This document shows positions 29,422-40,328 of a DNA stretch of 64,000 bases, one piece after another. The translations under genes and the position numbers were made by a program. Within the stretch, counting starts at the first letter, position 1, and the number at the start of each line of letters is the position of its first letter. Source of the DNA: Pseudo-nitzschia pungens (lineage: Eukaryota; Bacillariophyta; Bacillariophyceae; Bacillariales; Bacillariaceae); NCBI GenBank assembly GCA_037355855.1, contig CM074759.1, positions 5,704,001-5,768,000 on the forward strand, written 5' to 3'. The notes beneath the pieces were generated by a model. The model did not search any database and had not been told where the DNA came from. It worked only from the letters and a program-made list of their open reading frames with translations.

Positions 29422-31450
29422 TAATAATAATAATATACTTATTTAAGTAGGAAAATCCACCGAAGGTGGTTAAAAGCTACTCAGTCTGTAACCAGACTTT
29501 ATCGTCGCCTCAATCGAAGAGAGGTTAGGCCCCAAGTTGTAGAACGACGCGCCGCCTCAACCATGGGGAATAGGCCCCAGGTTGTAAGGACAGCTATTTT
29601 GCAAACAAACCTTGGTAAGAAACAGGAAAAAAACGAACCAGTCCAGAGCACAACAGACACTGCTGTTGCAAAGCGTACAGGAAACGGGGTAACAAGAACG
29701 TGAAAGGGAAAGACACAAGCAAAACTGTCCCTCCAATGCTGGTGTGCAGCATCCGTAATGCTAGTGGTCAGCTGACACAAGCAAAACCCTGACTAGATAC
29801 ATGGTATCTGTAATGCTAGTGGTCAGCGTACAAAAGCAAAACTCCTCTCTGAATGCTGGATTGCAGCATCACCAGTAATGCGAGTAGTCATCCCCAAACA
29901 CATCCCGAACCACATTCCTTACCACTGTATGGTACATAAAGTACGGAGCCTACTACCAAATTCGTAACAGCTGTCCTTCTGTTCGAACTTCGTAGTAGGA
30001 GACACGTAGAGGCGGTGGAGCCTACTACCAAATTCAAATTCGTAACAGCTGGCCTTCTGTTCGAACTTGAACTTGCTCTCCTGTAGTAGCTTGGAAACAG
30101 GGCCTTAAAGTGAAAACACTTATGGACCATCAGGGCTGTAGGCTTGAAAACAGGTCTCTGCTGTACTGTGAACTGGAGGGGTATATGTAGGTGGTGGTGC
30201 GTTAAGTAACATGTACTTAGCAGCTTTGGGGCTTGGGTCATAAAAACAGTAGGTCCATAATCAAAAACAATTATGGACTATCAGGGCAGTAGACTTGAAA
30301 ACAGATGACAGTTGAAGTGTGCATCTGAGAGGGTTATGTAGGTAGGAGAGCCTTAAGCAAGCTGTACTTAGCGGCTTTGGGGCTTGGGTCAGGAAATAGT
30401 AGGACCTTAAGTGAGAACACTTATGGTCCAGCAGGGCAGTAGACTTGAAAACAGATGACAGTTGAAGTGTGCATCTGAGAGGTATATGTAGGTAGGAGAG
30501 CCTTAAGCAAGCTGTACTTAGCGGCTTTGGGGCTTGGGTCATAAAAACAGTAGGACCATAAGCGAAAACACTTATGGTCCATCAGGGCAGTAGACTTGAA
30601 AACAGATGACAGTTGAAGAATGCATCTGAGAGGTATATGTAGGTAGGGGAGCCTTAAGCAAACTGTACTTAGTGGCTTTAGGGCTTGGGTCAGGAAACAG
30701 TAGGACCATAAGCGAAAACACTTAGGGTCCATCAGGGCAGTAGACTTGGAAACAGATGACATTTATACAGTACACCTGAGAGGGTTATGTAGGTGGTGGA
30801 GCCTTAAGCAAACTGTACTTAGCGGCTTTGGGGCTTGGGTCAAGAAACAGTAGGACCATAAGTGAAAACACTTAGGGTCCAGCAGGGCAATGGACTTGAA
30901 AACAGATGACAGAATTTCTTTTTTAAAAAAAGATTCCTACAGTGGAAGGGGCTGTTCGTGAACTTCGACTTGAAAAGACTTAAGAGGACTCAGCAAGGAA
31001 CTTCGAAGAATGTAGAACATTAAGTGAGAATCACTTAAGCAGCTTGGAAACAGTGTAGAACATTAAGTATAAGATATACTTAAGGGCCTTGGAATGGAGC
31101 TGGGAAACAGATCGAAGCAGAAATACAACGTTGTTGTCGGTTTTGCTGTACGGTAGAATCTGTACTGGAAGTGCTGTAGAAAATTATGTGTCGGTTTGCT
31201 GCTGCTGCTGCTGCTCGATCGGCCGCCGAGTGGTGAATTGGCAACCAAAGCAACCAAACGAAGCATCCAGCAACTGAACCGATAGCAGAAACGAAGAGCG
31301 CAGGTCTTGGTTAATACATGTAGGTCCTGGGGTTGTGATTGGGGGTGTATAAGGGAGCGAGATATCGCATGGTAAAGTTGTGTAGAAATCTACGTATTTT
31401 TAGTACTGGAACATCGGAACGTCGGACAAAATGCGCTTCGCGCAAATTGT
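29422..31450 (-). mobile_element. LINE D, 2-kb non-autonomous LINE without ORFs
   Basis: A minus-strand insertion with an 18-bp duplication (29404-29421 and 31451-31468). The left end has the (TAA)n tail and both conserved 3' hairpins. The right end has the family 5' terminus (AATTTGCGCGAAGCGC at 31450 downwards). Between them there is no ORF1 or ORF2 sequence. Instead there are two to three ~60-bp repeats (29720-29880, motif GTAATGCTAGTGGTCAGC) and about five ~150-bp tandem units (about 30080-30900). It looks like a short derivative mobilised by the long LINE. Confidence 0.82.
30080..30920. repeat. ~150-bp tandem units with hairpins in LINE D
   Basis: GGGCTTGGGTCA recurs at about 30230, 30380, 30530, 30680 and 30830. 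Each unit has an inverted repeat of the type GGACCATAAG / CTTATGGTCC with an 8-base loop (perfect 10-bp stem at 30553-30562 and 30571-30580). Open frames here (for example 30261-30542) simply follow the repeat. Confidence 0.8.
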
Positions 31451-31468
31451 GATAGAATCGCCGATTCA

Positions 31469-31565
31469 GAGGCTGCTGGAACTGTAGCAAATAGACTAAT
31501 CAATAGAGCTCACAATTTGCATATCACTACTACTTTCTAATCACTAGTAGACCCGGGGTATGGCA
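31469..31565 (+). repeat. 3' LTR of Gypsy-A copy 2, right part
   Basis: The LTR continues after the repeated 18 bp (31451-31468) and ends GGGGTATGGCA at 31565. CTGCT at 31566-31570 is the right target duplication of copy 2. Confidence 0.88.
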
Positions 31566-31935
31566 CTGCTAAGTGCAACTGGGATTGATGTTGCTCCGTT
31601 TCATCCCGTTTTTGTCACCGTTCCCGGAACGGTCTTTTTCCAATATTTTGTTTGTTTCTCGTTGACGACCATGGTCCTGTTCAGGTCCTTAGGTGTCTCT
31701 GTCGTTGCTGTTGCTCCATCTAATGGTGCCAACTGCCACTGGGATTGGTATTCCTTAGTGCTGCAGACACTGGAACTTCTTTCTCCCTGCTTGCTTCTCT
31801 GCACCTCCATTTTGGCAGTCCCCGGTCCGTCGACTCGGCCGCTCGGACGGTTGTCTTTCAATCTCGTTGATCCTTTTTGGTTGATCGTGATCTTTCTGCT
31901 CATGGTCATCAGCGCTCAGCTTGATTTTAAAATCA
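31566..31935 (-). other. Leader of older minus-strand Gypsy-A (A0), LTR-proximal part
   Basis: Reverse complement of the Gypsy-A leader, including a sixth CCATGGTCCTG unit at 31669 and the palindrome TGATTTTAAAATCA (31922-31935) next to the LTR. It joins 3796-4920 across copy 2. The open frame 31560-32006 is not a gene. Confidence 0.75.
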
Positions 31936-32143
31936 TGCCATACCCCAGGTCTACTAGTAGTGTTTACAATATTAGTGATATGCAAATTGTAATTGTGAGC
32001 TATTAGATCATTAGTGAGGTTATTGGAGGTGCTCTCTCGTGGAGCACTGAGCGATTGATTAGCGAGCCCTGCTGAGTCAGCTCATCGCTGATCTTGCTCT
32101 GATCCAAACCTTATCCTTATTAGGATTGGTTCGGTACACGACA
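31936..32143 (-). repeat. 5' LTR of older minus-strand Gypsy-A (A0)
   Basis: About 208 bp running from TGCCATACCCCAGG to GGTACACGACA, the reverse of the Gypsy-A LTR. It has several small indels relative to copies 1-3, so this is an older insertion. Confidence 0.75.
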
Positions 32144-32607
32144 TGAAGGTGACGAATAAAACAGCCATTGTTTGGGTGATTCCTGAAAACATAAATTTCA
32201 ACACGCATTAAATTGGCATTAAACAATGTTTATTTTTGGCGCGCCGGAAGTGCATTAATGGAAATTTAACAGTCAGCGTCAGTTGATGCCCATTTTGGGC
32301 ATTTTGGTATGGAATTCCATTTCAAAATATGAAAAAGTCATTAGCCGAACCTCTAGCGCAGGCCGGCTCAACTTTTCGAGTTTAAATTTATTACAAAAAT
32401 TTGGACCGGTAGTCCAGGGTCCACTATCTTACCGGTACTGGTACTACCAAAATTGAATTCCAATACTACGGATCCCCTAACAATTGATTTTAGAAATTAC
32501 GTAGTATTAGCGCAAATTAACAGAGATTTAGTGGAAATTAAGGGACGCAGGACGCATACCAAAAAAAGGAACCTTGACCCCCTGCTTACCAAAAAATTGA
32601 CTCACAC
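32144..32607. other. No recognisable feature
   Basis: AT-rich sequence next to the older LTR. I see no convincing ORF, repeat or RNA gene; it may be the original host target. Confidence 0.5.
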
Positions 32608-33474
32608 CCAGTTCAAGCCTGAGAGCTTCAGCAGTGAGCCTGAGAATCCTGCCAGTTTGGGAGGACCTAACAGATTCCTGAATGAGAGTGGCAATATGGC
32701 TAATAATAATAATATAGGTATTTAAATAACCTTAGTAATCACCAAAGGTGATACTAAATTACTCAGTCTGTAACCAGACTTTAACGTCGCCTCCATCAGA
32801 GAGTCAGGACCCCAAGTGGTAGAACAACAAATTTTCAAACAAACCTTGAACATCAGACAGGGAAAGGAACAAAACAAGTCCCACAAAATAGGGACCAAAG
32901 AGAAAGTGAGATGGGAAAGAAGATAATGGGAGAAGACCCAGTATCAAAAGGGATAGGACATGATGAGAAGCAGGAACAGAGGACAAAAACCAAGGTACAA
33001 AGTGGAATCAACCTTAAGATCCAGTAAGCCAGGCTCGGAGAAAAGCAGCCTCCTGTTGGTATGGCTGCACTGGAGGGGCAGGTGCTGCATACTGCTTCCT
33101 GGCAAGGTGGATGGTTGCAAGCCACTGCCTCTTGGCAGTCAGGGTGTAACATTGTAGAACTTGGAAAGGGGTTTGTAAAAGGGAGTATGATTGGGGAAGA
33201 GCACCAGCTACACCAATGGCCAGTTCAGAGGAAATGGAAGTGTGACATGCTAGCATAGCAAGCATGAACCACGATTAAATAATTAACCAAATCCCACATA
33301 CGAACTGACCGGCGTTTGAATACAATTCAAACTGTACGCCGGACACCCCAGCAATGCATGTGTGCCATTATTCAAATAATGCTTGCAAATATTCAAGGGT
33401 GCCCCCAGGACCACGGAGTCGTTCATTCCTATAGGTCCAAAAATCCCAGGAGGTAAGAAAGAACTGATGGATGA
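32608..33474 (-). mobile_element. LINE fragments interrupted by an LTR piece
   Basis: Bases 32608-32700 match LINE C ORF2 (near 11365-11455). At 32701 a second LINE 3' end starts with (TAA)n, both hairpins and the last ORF2 codons, up to 33240. Bases 33241-33395 are the first ~155 bp of a Gypsy-B LTR (TGTGACATGCTAGCA..., like the reverse of 46340-46492). LINE ORF2 sequence then resumes at 33396-33474, with about 20 bp missing compared with LINE C 9241-9264. All pieces are truncated. Confidence 0.75.
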
Positions 33475-35196
33475 TAATAATAATAATATACGTATTTAAA
33501 TAACTTTAATCACCAAAGGTGAAACTAAATTACTCAGTCTGTGACCAGACTTTAACGTTGCCTCCATCAGAGAGTCAGGACCCCAAGTGGCAGAGCGACA
33601 AATTTTCAAACAAACCTTGAACATCAAGCAGGGAAAGAGACAAAAACAAGTCCCACAAAATAGGGACTTGAGAGAAAATGAGATGGGATGATAGTGGGAG
33701 AAGACCCAGTATCGAAAGGGATGGGACAGGATGAGAAGCAGGAACAGAAGGCAAAAAACCAAGATACAAAGTGGAATCAACCCTAAGGTCCAGTAAGCCA
33801 GGCTCTTAGGAGAGCAGCCTCTCGTTGGTATGGCTGCACAGGTTGGACAGGTGCTGCATACTGCTTCCTGGCAAGGTGGATGGTTGCAAGCCACTGCCTC
33901 TTGGCAGTCAGGGTGTAACCTTGTAGGACTTGGAAAGGGGTTTGTAAAAGGGAGTGTGACTGGGGGAGTGCACCAGCTGCACCAATTGCCAATTCAGAGG
34001 TGATGGAAGCATCAAGAGATTGATGTTGTTCAGCATCAAGGGTACCCCCAGGACCATGGAGTCGTTCATTTCTGTAGGTCCAAAGATCCCAGGAGGTAAG
34101 AAAGAACTGAAGGATGATAGCTGAAGCCCAGCGTTTGGGAGAGCGCTTGCTTCCAATGTGGGAGTAGTAGTCAGCCTGGATTTGGTACCAGCGAGGAGAC
34201 CACCTACCAAGAAGCCAGTTGTGCCAACCAATAGTCCTCTGTGCCCTGACAGCAGAAGCAATTGCAAGGGAGTAGGATGTTGGATAAATGTTCTGGCCCT
34301 TCCGAACTCTGGTGAGAAGATCCACAATGGCAACAACCAATGATGGATCAGTTTGTTCAACTTCAAGCCTCTTCTGCAGGGGACCCTTGAAGGCAGACAC
34401 ACTATGCTTGACAGCCCCAGGGTCCTTGCAGGAGAGCACATGAGAAACCTTCTCGTTGTCTGCATCACACAATGGGCATCTGGAGTGATCCTGATACTGG
34501 TAGTGAAGGAGTTGGTTGCCAACACCAATACTGCCAGAAGCAAATTTAACAAACCACCTTTGCATGCCAGGAGGGAGACGCTTGAAAGCAGACTGATGGG
34601 CACACCAATGGATGGAACTCAAAACAGGTTGTGGAATGGGAATATCATGGTGGGTCTGCCAGTATTGGAGAAGAGGAGGACCAGAAATGGCATCATGCAA
34701 AGCATTCTGATCAAACCTTGAACATTTGCATCCATTGAGAGAAAAAGCCCAGGGCTCAAACACAAGTCGGGGGTAGTGGTGGGCAGAAGCTCTATGGACA
34801 GAGAGAAAAGCCTTTGCCATGCTGTCAACCTGATGATTGCGAAGTGCCCACCAATCAAGAAAGAAACCAGCTTGATGGCCCTGAACCCACTGAAAGTGCA
34901 CTGAGATTGGCAGGGCAGAAATCATGTTTCTGATGACATAAACATAATCAAAAGACTTCTGGGAAATAACCAAAGGCCAAGATCCCTGAGCCTGTTTCAG
35001 AGCTGTGTCACCATCTAGGGCAATGGTGATAGAGCCAGAAGCAATATCAAAAAGACTCACCAGAGCAGTGCAACAGGTGAGAACCCCAATGATTCCTGCC
35101 AGTTCACTCCTGTAGGATGACTGATCCTCAGGGGATCCACTCACAAAATTACAGCCAGTGAGGAACAATGAGGTATTCTTGGTAGAGGTATTCTTG
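33475..35196 (-). mobile_element. LINE G, 5'-truncated, joined to Gypsy-B pol
   Basis: A new (TAA)n tail at 33475 with conserved hairpins is followed by ORF2 C-terminal sequence colinear with LINE C 8705-10435. LINE homology stops at about 35196, within the N-terminal part of RNase H, where Gypsy-B pol starts on the same strand. No target duplication was found, because the left neighbour is older LINE and the right neighbour is Gypsy. Confidence 0.8.
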
Positions 35197-36074
35197 ACTT
35201 GAGTTACAGTTCGGGGCCTATCCATATGCAGTATGGCTTCAATCTTCTTCCTCCAAGGCTTAACTGCAGTAGGAGTCATCCAATATCCAAGGAAATCAGT
35301 CTCTTTTACATCCCAATCACACTTGAGTGGGTTGCAGTTAAGTCCATTTTGGTTGAGCTGGTCGAGGATCTTGTCAATAGTCTTCATGTGGAGGTCAAAG
35401 GATCCATTGGTCCAAAGGCCAATATCAGTGATATAAACAGTGCAGTCAGTGTCTTGTAGAATATCTTCCATGAGTTGTTGAGCCACATCTGGAGAGACTT
35501 TGACGCCCATCAGTAGTCTTTGGTACTCATAGCAACCATATGGCGTCACTATGGTACAGAGCTTTTTGCTTGCGTCATCCAGTTCAAAGCAGTAGTATTG
35601 CATGGACAAGTCAATCTTGGTGAAGTGAGTATACTTGCCTCTCTTGTTCATGATGTCCTGTATCCTGGGTATAGGATATGGTCTTCTCTCAAGGAGTTCA
35701 TTGAGTTCTTGAAAGTCTGATACCCATCTAACTCTGTTGTCTTTCTTTGGAACAATGAAGGTTGGAAAGGCCAATTCAGCCAGTCCAGTGCAGCGTTTGA
35801 GTACTCCATCATTACAAAGATTCTGGAGCTCCCTTTTGAATAGGTCTTCTTGCTTGTATGCAACTGGGTAAGACTTCTTGTGTATGGGCTTGGATCCTGG
35901 CTTCAGTCTTAGAGATATCTTCTTGTGTGGATACTTGCCAAGTTCTCCATTGAAGATGTTTGGGTACTTGTTGAGTATTGCTTGGAACTGCTGCTGCTCT
36001 GTTTCAGACATGTGGGACTGCTGCTTTGCGACTGTGGATGGATCTGTTTCTTGATAAGCTCTATCTAGGATCAC
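33783..36074 (-). pseudogene. Chimeric reading frame: Gypsy-B RT fused to LINE RNase H
   Basis: A 763-codon open frame. The N-terminal ~290 codons are Gypsy-B RT (LDRAYQETDPS through RPRTVTQVK). Codons after about 293 are LINE RNase H and CCHC finger (SELAGI, VQGHQ, CPLCDADNEK). The junction at about 35196 is in frame. The RT motif reads YITD where other copies have YIDD, so the first catalytic Asp of the pair is lost and RT should be inactive. The RNase H acidic residues up to the junction are partly missing: the first Asp (DGSFD) lies upstream of the LINE breakpoint. It is most likely a fortuitous fusion. Confidence 0.8.
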
Positions 36075-36134
36075 CTTGGATTTGTGTGGATTTGCAAATG
36101 AGAGGTCATCAGCAAAGAGTTCAGCGTCTTCTAG

Positions 36135-36451
36135 TGTTACGGTCTAGAGTAGAAATTTCGGAGTGGTATGTAAATTGTGAAGGTTTAGATACTTTACGAG
36201 ATATTGTTATGCGAATTGAGAATGGAAACATATAAAATTTGAGGTCGCGAGCATAGCCACATTTTGGCATGCTCTGCCATAAATGTTGGTTCATAGTCGG
36301 TTCCCACAATTAGGCATATATCCTATTCTGGGACTCGACTATGTTAATTAGAACACATATAAAAATGTATTCATGACTGAAGATATTCGATTCCCATGTG
36401 GGATTCGGTTAATTATTCAATCATGGCTGCTAGCTACGCTAGCCCGTCACA
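36135..36451 (-). repeat. Gypsy-B LTR, minus strand
   Basis: A 317-bp LTR, reverse of TGTGACGGGCTAGCG...GACCGTAACA. It sits between Gypsy-B RT sequence (left) and the Gypsy-B pol end (right), so it is the 3' LTR of one minus-strand element lying in or beside another. The left neighbour matches the pol segment just before LDRAYQ. Confidence 0.85.
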
Positions 36452-36990
36452 TAGTGCCTCATGATTGAATGAATCCCATACTTAAGCTGACCAGTGGATT
36501 ACTGAGCTGTCTGAAGCGTCAGACTGGTCCGTTGGGGCCTCTCTGTAAGGGGTTAGCTTTCAGATGTTAACTGTTTCAATAACCGATGGAGTCTTTTGAA
36601 TCCTAACAGTACCATTGTCATGAACTTGGGCAATAGTGAATGGTCCTGTCTTTTGCGGCTGTAGTTTGTCCGGATCTGGCTCTTGCATCCATACCTTTTC
36701 ATTGGGTTGAAAGGTATGTTCCTTGCGCTTCGCATTATCTCTGAGCAGGGCCTTGTTAATACCTTGTTGCCGTAGTTGCTGTAACGCCAGTAGGTTAGAA
36801 GTTAGTGGTAGATCTATCAACATGTCCCGATTGAATACAAGGGATCCAGGGGATGCCTGTAAGGCAGCATTGACAGCGCATCTGGAGGCATGCATGCAAG
36901 TCGCGAGAGCATTATCCATGAGCTGACTAGCTCTGGTATTTGCTTGTGGAGGATTAACATGTACGAGGACTCGTATGATATCAGCAACTG
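36452..36990 (-). pseudogene. Gypsy-B integrase C-terminal fragment
   Basis: The minus frame at 36560-36919 matches the end of Gypsy-B integrase (QLMDNALATC... GPFTIAQVHDNGTV). Upstream, near 36990, it jumps directly into protease-region sequence: a segment equivalent to element B 23252-25782 (RT, RNase H, most of integrase) is missing. The conserved GGGATTCATTCAATCATG block lies before the LTR. Confidence 0.8.
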
Positions 36991-38105
36991 TGCTCCAGTG
37001 TTGAATAGGAGGTTGATCTTTGCTAGGTGGAGGAAGTCTCTGTCTAGTATGAGATCATATTTGCAGTTGGATGCATGGAAGAGCCTTGCCTCTTGCCTGA
37101 CGATGGTCTAGTTGCCAAACTCTTGTAGCTTGATGTTCTTCATGATAACGTATTCTGTATTATCAAAGCTTCCATTTGCTGTGGTAGTTAGGACTTGATG
37201 CTTGCTTTGAATTGGTATGGTGCCAAATGGTAGTGCTTTCTTGTTGATTAGCGTTCCGGAGGATCCACTATCGAGTAGTGCAAGTAGTGGTCGTCTTGCT
37301 TTGAGAGGGATGCCTTGTATGTACTGTATGTTGGTTAAAAGAATAGGAGCCACGTTGCTCTTATTCAGGGATGCCTTTTCTGCTGGATTTTGGGCTCTAT
37401 TTCCAGCAGTTGACAACAGTTTCAAATAATTTTGCTCCAGTGCACCTCCTTTGGTGTAGTCTTTGGAGTTTTCGGGATTGCAATAGAGATTTTTTGCTGT
37501 ACTGGTGGACCAATTCCTTGCCAGAAGCAAAGGTGGTCCATTTGTTGCTGCTGTCTGATGTTCGATCAAAATCAATGATGCGTCTGTACCCTTGGATCGA
37601 TTCGTTGTTGTATGATTCGGATCCATGTTCGATATATCCTGTAGGATGTTGCGAACCATTGTTTTTGCTGCTACTGTGGCAGTTGGTGTGGCTGAGCGCT
37701 CAACAGGAATACTCCATCCTGTAGGTTCCTTCCCCTCTTTATCCCGGAGATCTCCTCCTTGCATCATCCCATTCAGCTGTGCTGGACTGGCATCCAGGGC
37801 CTGTGGCGCTGGAGGCAAGGTAATTGCTTGTTTGGGTGGACCCCTGGGTCTCTTGGAGGAGTGCTGCTGCACTCATGGGAGCCAGATTAGCTTGCTATCA
37901 ATGCTCCTTTCGGTTCGGCCACCATGCTCGGAATGATAGGATTCCATTGCTGCTTTCATGTGGGCTTGGAAGGATTCATTGCATCCTGGAGTAACCTGGC
38001 GTTGATTGTGGAAGTCTCGCTGTGATTGGAGTTGGATCCCTTATTGGTGTTGCTGCGTCCCTTATAGTTCTTGGAGAACTTGTTTTTAGGGCATTCAGAC
38101 CAATC
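36991..38105 (-). pseudogene. Gypsy-B element B3: gag 3' end and protease, minus strand
   Basis: The frame at 37108-37872 encodes the pol N-terminus (KQAITLPPAPQALD), the NWSTSTAKN block and the protease (LLALLDSGSSGTLINK). A stop near 37108 follows LQEFGN, and protease homology (LFHxxNCKYDLIL) continues to about 36995. TGA near 37871-37873 separates gag (LIWLP) from pol in the same frame. Gag sequence 37874-38105 is shifted relative to element K. It joins 45279-46084 across element H. Confidence 0.8.
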
Positions 38106-38416
38106 TGTAACATGCTAGCGTAGGCTAGTAGTGTTACAAATTAATAATTAACCGAATCCCACATGGGATTCAAATGTATATAAGATATCCATGTATGGAT
38201 ATCTGGTATGTATCAACGGGCATGCAGAAGAGAGCGATTATACGATTAAGGTTACATACAGAATATATGTTATATACAGGGATAGATATTATATGAAGGG
38301 ATCGCGATGACCTCATCGCTCATTATTTCCTCTTTCTAATTTCAATCCCATCTCGTAAAGTGAAATAACACACAATTATTCATACTACTCCGAAATTTCT
38401 ACCTTAGAGTGTTACA
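38106..38416 (+). repeat. 5' LTR of element H
   Basis: 311 bp, TGTAACATGCTAGCG to TTAGAGTGTTACA, one visible difference from 44968-45278. It is followed directly by the palindrome CAGTAATTACTG (38417-38428). Confidence 0.92.
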
Positions 38417-38544
38417 CAGTAATTACTGTCCGCTTTCACGTAGAAAGACAGTAGTATTCAGTACTGAATCCAAACCATCAACAAACTCAACAATAGGACC
38501 ACCTGGTACCCCTGACAAGAGAAATACCTATCAAGTAAATCACC

Positions 38545-39588
38545 ATGGCCGGTATCTACAGAGATCCCCCCATCACCTACAAGAGCTCTTTCGATCGAAC
38601 CAAGCCGAAGCTCTTCACCCTGTACAACATCAATGAGGACAGAACCGACAGCATGAAGGTCCCCCTGTTCACGGAGACTGGAGGACTAGAAGAGCTGCTC
38701 TTTGTAGAAGAGTCATTCAGGAATGCTGCCAACTACCTCCGACTACCAATCAACATCTATCTAACCCACTTCGGACGCTGCCTCACCACAGACGCCCAGA
38801 GCAAGTGGAACAACATGATCAACGATCCACTGGATCCCGAAGAATACCAATACTCTCAAGAAGAAATTGGAGGATACGAGCAAGCCTTCATTGACTTCAC
38901 CCAGCTCTACTGCAACGCCAAGGATGCAAGGGACATCATGCACACCTATCTACGGAGTCATGAATGTCGAAAGACGCCTTCAGTCACATGCAAGGAACAT
39001 GCCGACCAAATTCTCATCCTCATGAAATACACTCAGAAGCTAGAAGGTAGCAGCGCACCCCTTTCTAAAGTGGAAAAGCTTACTATCCTTCTCCATTCCT
39101 TCCCCTCTGCATGGATTGAAAGCTGTGGCATGATGCACAGTGGAATCCAAGAAGACACGACAGTCCGACACATTGTGGACTACATGAGCTGTCACGAGCG
39201 CCAAGCCAACAAGAAAGGCAACAAGAACAAGAACAGACAACAACAGAAGCGCTCGAACAACAATTCTCATAAGTGCAACTACAATTCCAACCACAAAGGA
39301 AACCAGAACAAGAAGAAGTCCAATCCCTGCCGGATCCCCGGTCACAATCACGATTGGTCTGAGTGTCCCAAGAACCGGTTCTCCAAGAACCACAACAAGG
39401 GCTCCGGAAACAACCAACAAACTGAGTCCTTCCACACTCATACCCAAACTCTCATGATACCAGGAAGCAATGAGACCTTCCAAGCGCACATCAATGCAGC
39501 GCGTGAAGCAGCGATCGAAGAATACCATGCCAATCATGGTGGACGAACTGAACGCAGTATCGATGGGGAACTCGTGTGGCTCCCCTGA
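38545..39588 (+). CDS. Gag, Gypsy-B element H
   Basis: An intact 347-aa Gag starting in context CACCATGG. The N-terminal conserved peptide is GIYRDPPITYKSSF. The capsid-like central region is followed by an Asn/Lys/Gln-rich basic stretch and the CHHC knuckle CRIPGHNHDWSEC (Cys 262, His 267, His 269, Cys 274). It ends ELVWLP. Unlike the other Gypsy-B copies, the downstream pol start is in a different frame here (39593-39754), which then runs into the internal LTR. The Gag role is inferred from position and knuckle. Confidence 0.88.
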   Translation: MAGIYRDPPITYKSSFDRTKPKLFTLYNINEDRTDSMKVPLFTETGGLEELLFVEESFRNAANYLRLPINIYLTHFGRCLTTDAQSKWNNMINDPLDPEEYQYSQEEIGGYEQAFIDFTQLYCNAKDARDIMHTYLRSHECRKTPSVTCKEHADQILILMKYTQKLEGSSAPLSKVEKLTILLHSFPSAWIESCGMMHSGIQEDTTVRHIVDYMSCHERQANKKGNKNKNRQQQKRSNNNSHKCNYNSNHKGNQNKKKSNPCRIPGHNHDWSECPKNRFSKNHNKGSGNNQQTESFHTHTQTLMIPGSNETFQAHINAAREAAIEEYHANHGGRTERSIDGELVWLP

Positions 39589-39741
39589 TCCATTAAAGGC
39601 TCCAAGCCTCAGAAGAAGCCCCCCGGCTTCACCTAAACCAGCAATCACCTTGCCTCCAGCTCCCCGGGAACTGGATGCCAGCACAGCCCTGCTGTCTGGG
39701 ATGACGCATGGAGGAGATCTCCCAGATAAAGAGGGGAAGGA

Positions 39742-40080
39742 TGTTACGGGCTGACGTAGGTACCCTACGAGAGGCTCTAAATGATTATTGAATCCCGCAT
39801 ATACTCCAATATGTATGATATTCATGTACATATACTGAATATTCAACGTACAAGAATACACATACAATTCAAACAAAGATTCCAATGACTCGACGATTAT
39901 TGATATTATGCCCGACGAACATTATTATTGTTCGATCGTTCATTCATTCCATACTCAAGAAATCATTCCCATCTCGTAAAGTATTCATACATTCTCTTTG
40001 TAACACAATTTATTAACCTTCCATCTTTAAAATACCTCTATCCCGTATTACTCCATCTAATTCTACTCTAGACCGTAACA
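39742..40080 (+). repeat. Internal Gypsy-B LTR of a third subtype (C)
   Basis: 339 bp, TGTTACGGGCTGACG to GACCGTAACA, followed by the palindrome CAGTAATTACTG. It interrupts the pol N-terminus of H after GGGGAAGGA. Related partial copies are at 46493-46751 (plus) and 48822-49070 (minus). Confidence 0.85.
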
Positions 40081-40328
40081 CAGTAATTACTGTTTATCTT
40101 TTAAAGTAGAAGACAGACAGGAACTCAGTACTGAATCATCCAAAACAACCTTTATCCCAAACAACAGGGATACATTGATACCCTGACAAGCAAAATCCTA
40201 CAAACCAAACAAAAAGAACCAATCGATACGAAACGATCGACAACTATGAAACGATCGACAACTACGAAACAACCGATACGATCGATCGAACACCGAATCG
40301 ATCGAACTATACGAATCAAGAAACAACC
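40081..40328 (+). other. Leader of subtype C with CGATCGA repeats
   Basis: A non-coding leader after the internal LTR. The 40200-40320 stretch is dense in CGATCGA, ACGAAAC and AATCGAT words, a simple-sequence run unlike the other Gypsy-B leaders. Confidence 0.6.

Larger units (their letters stand above)
4921..31565 (+). mobile_element. Gypsy-A copy 2, split by nested insertions
   Basis: The element runs from a 5' LTR at 4921 to a 3' LTR ending at 31565. It is flanked by the 5-bp target duplication CTGCT (4916-4920 and 31566-31570), the size usual for Ty3/Gypsy. Without its insertions it would be about 5.8 kb. Pol is interrupted by Gypsy-B element B (7842-26616) and the 3' LTR by LINE D (29422-31450). 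Gag is open; pol also carries two frameshifts. Confidence 0.92.
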
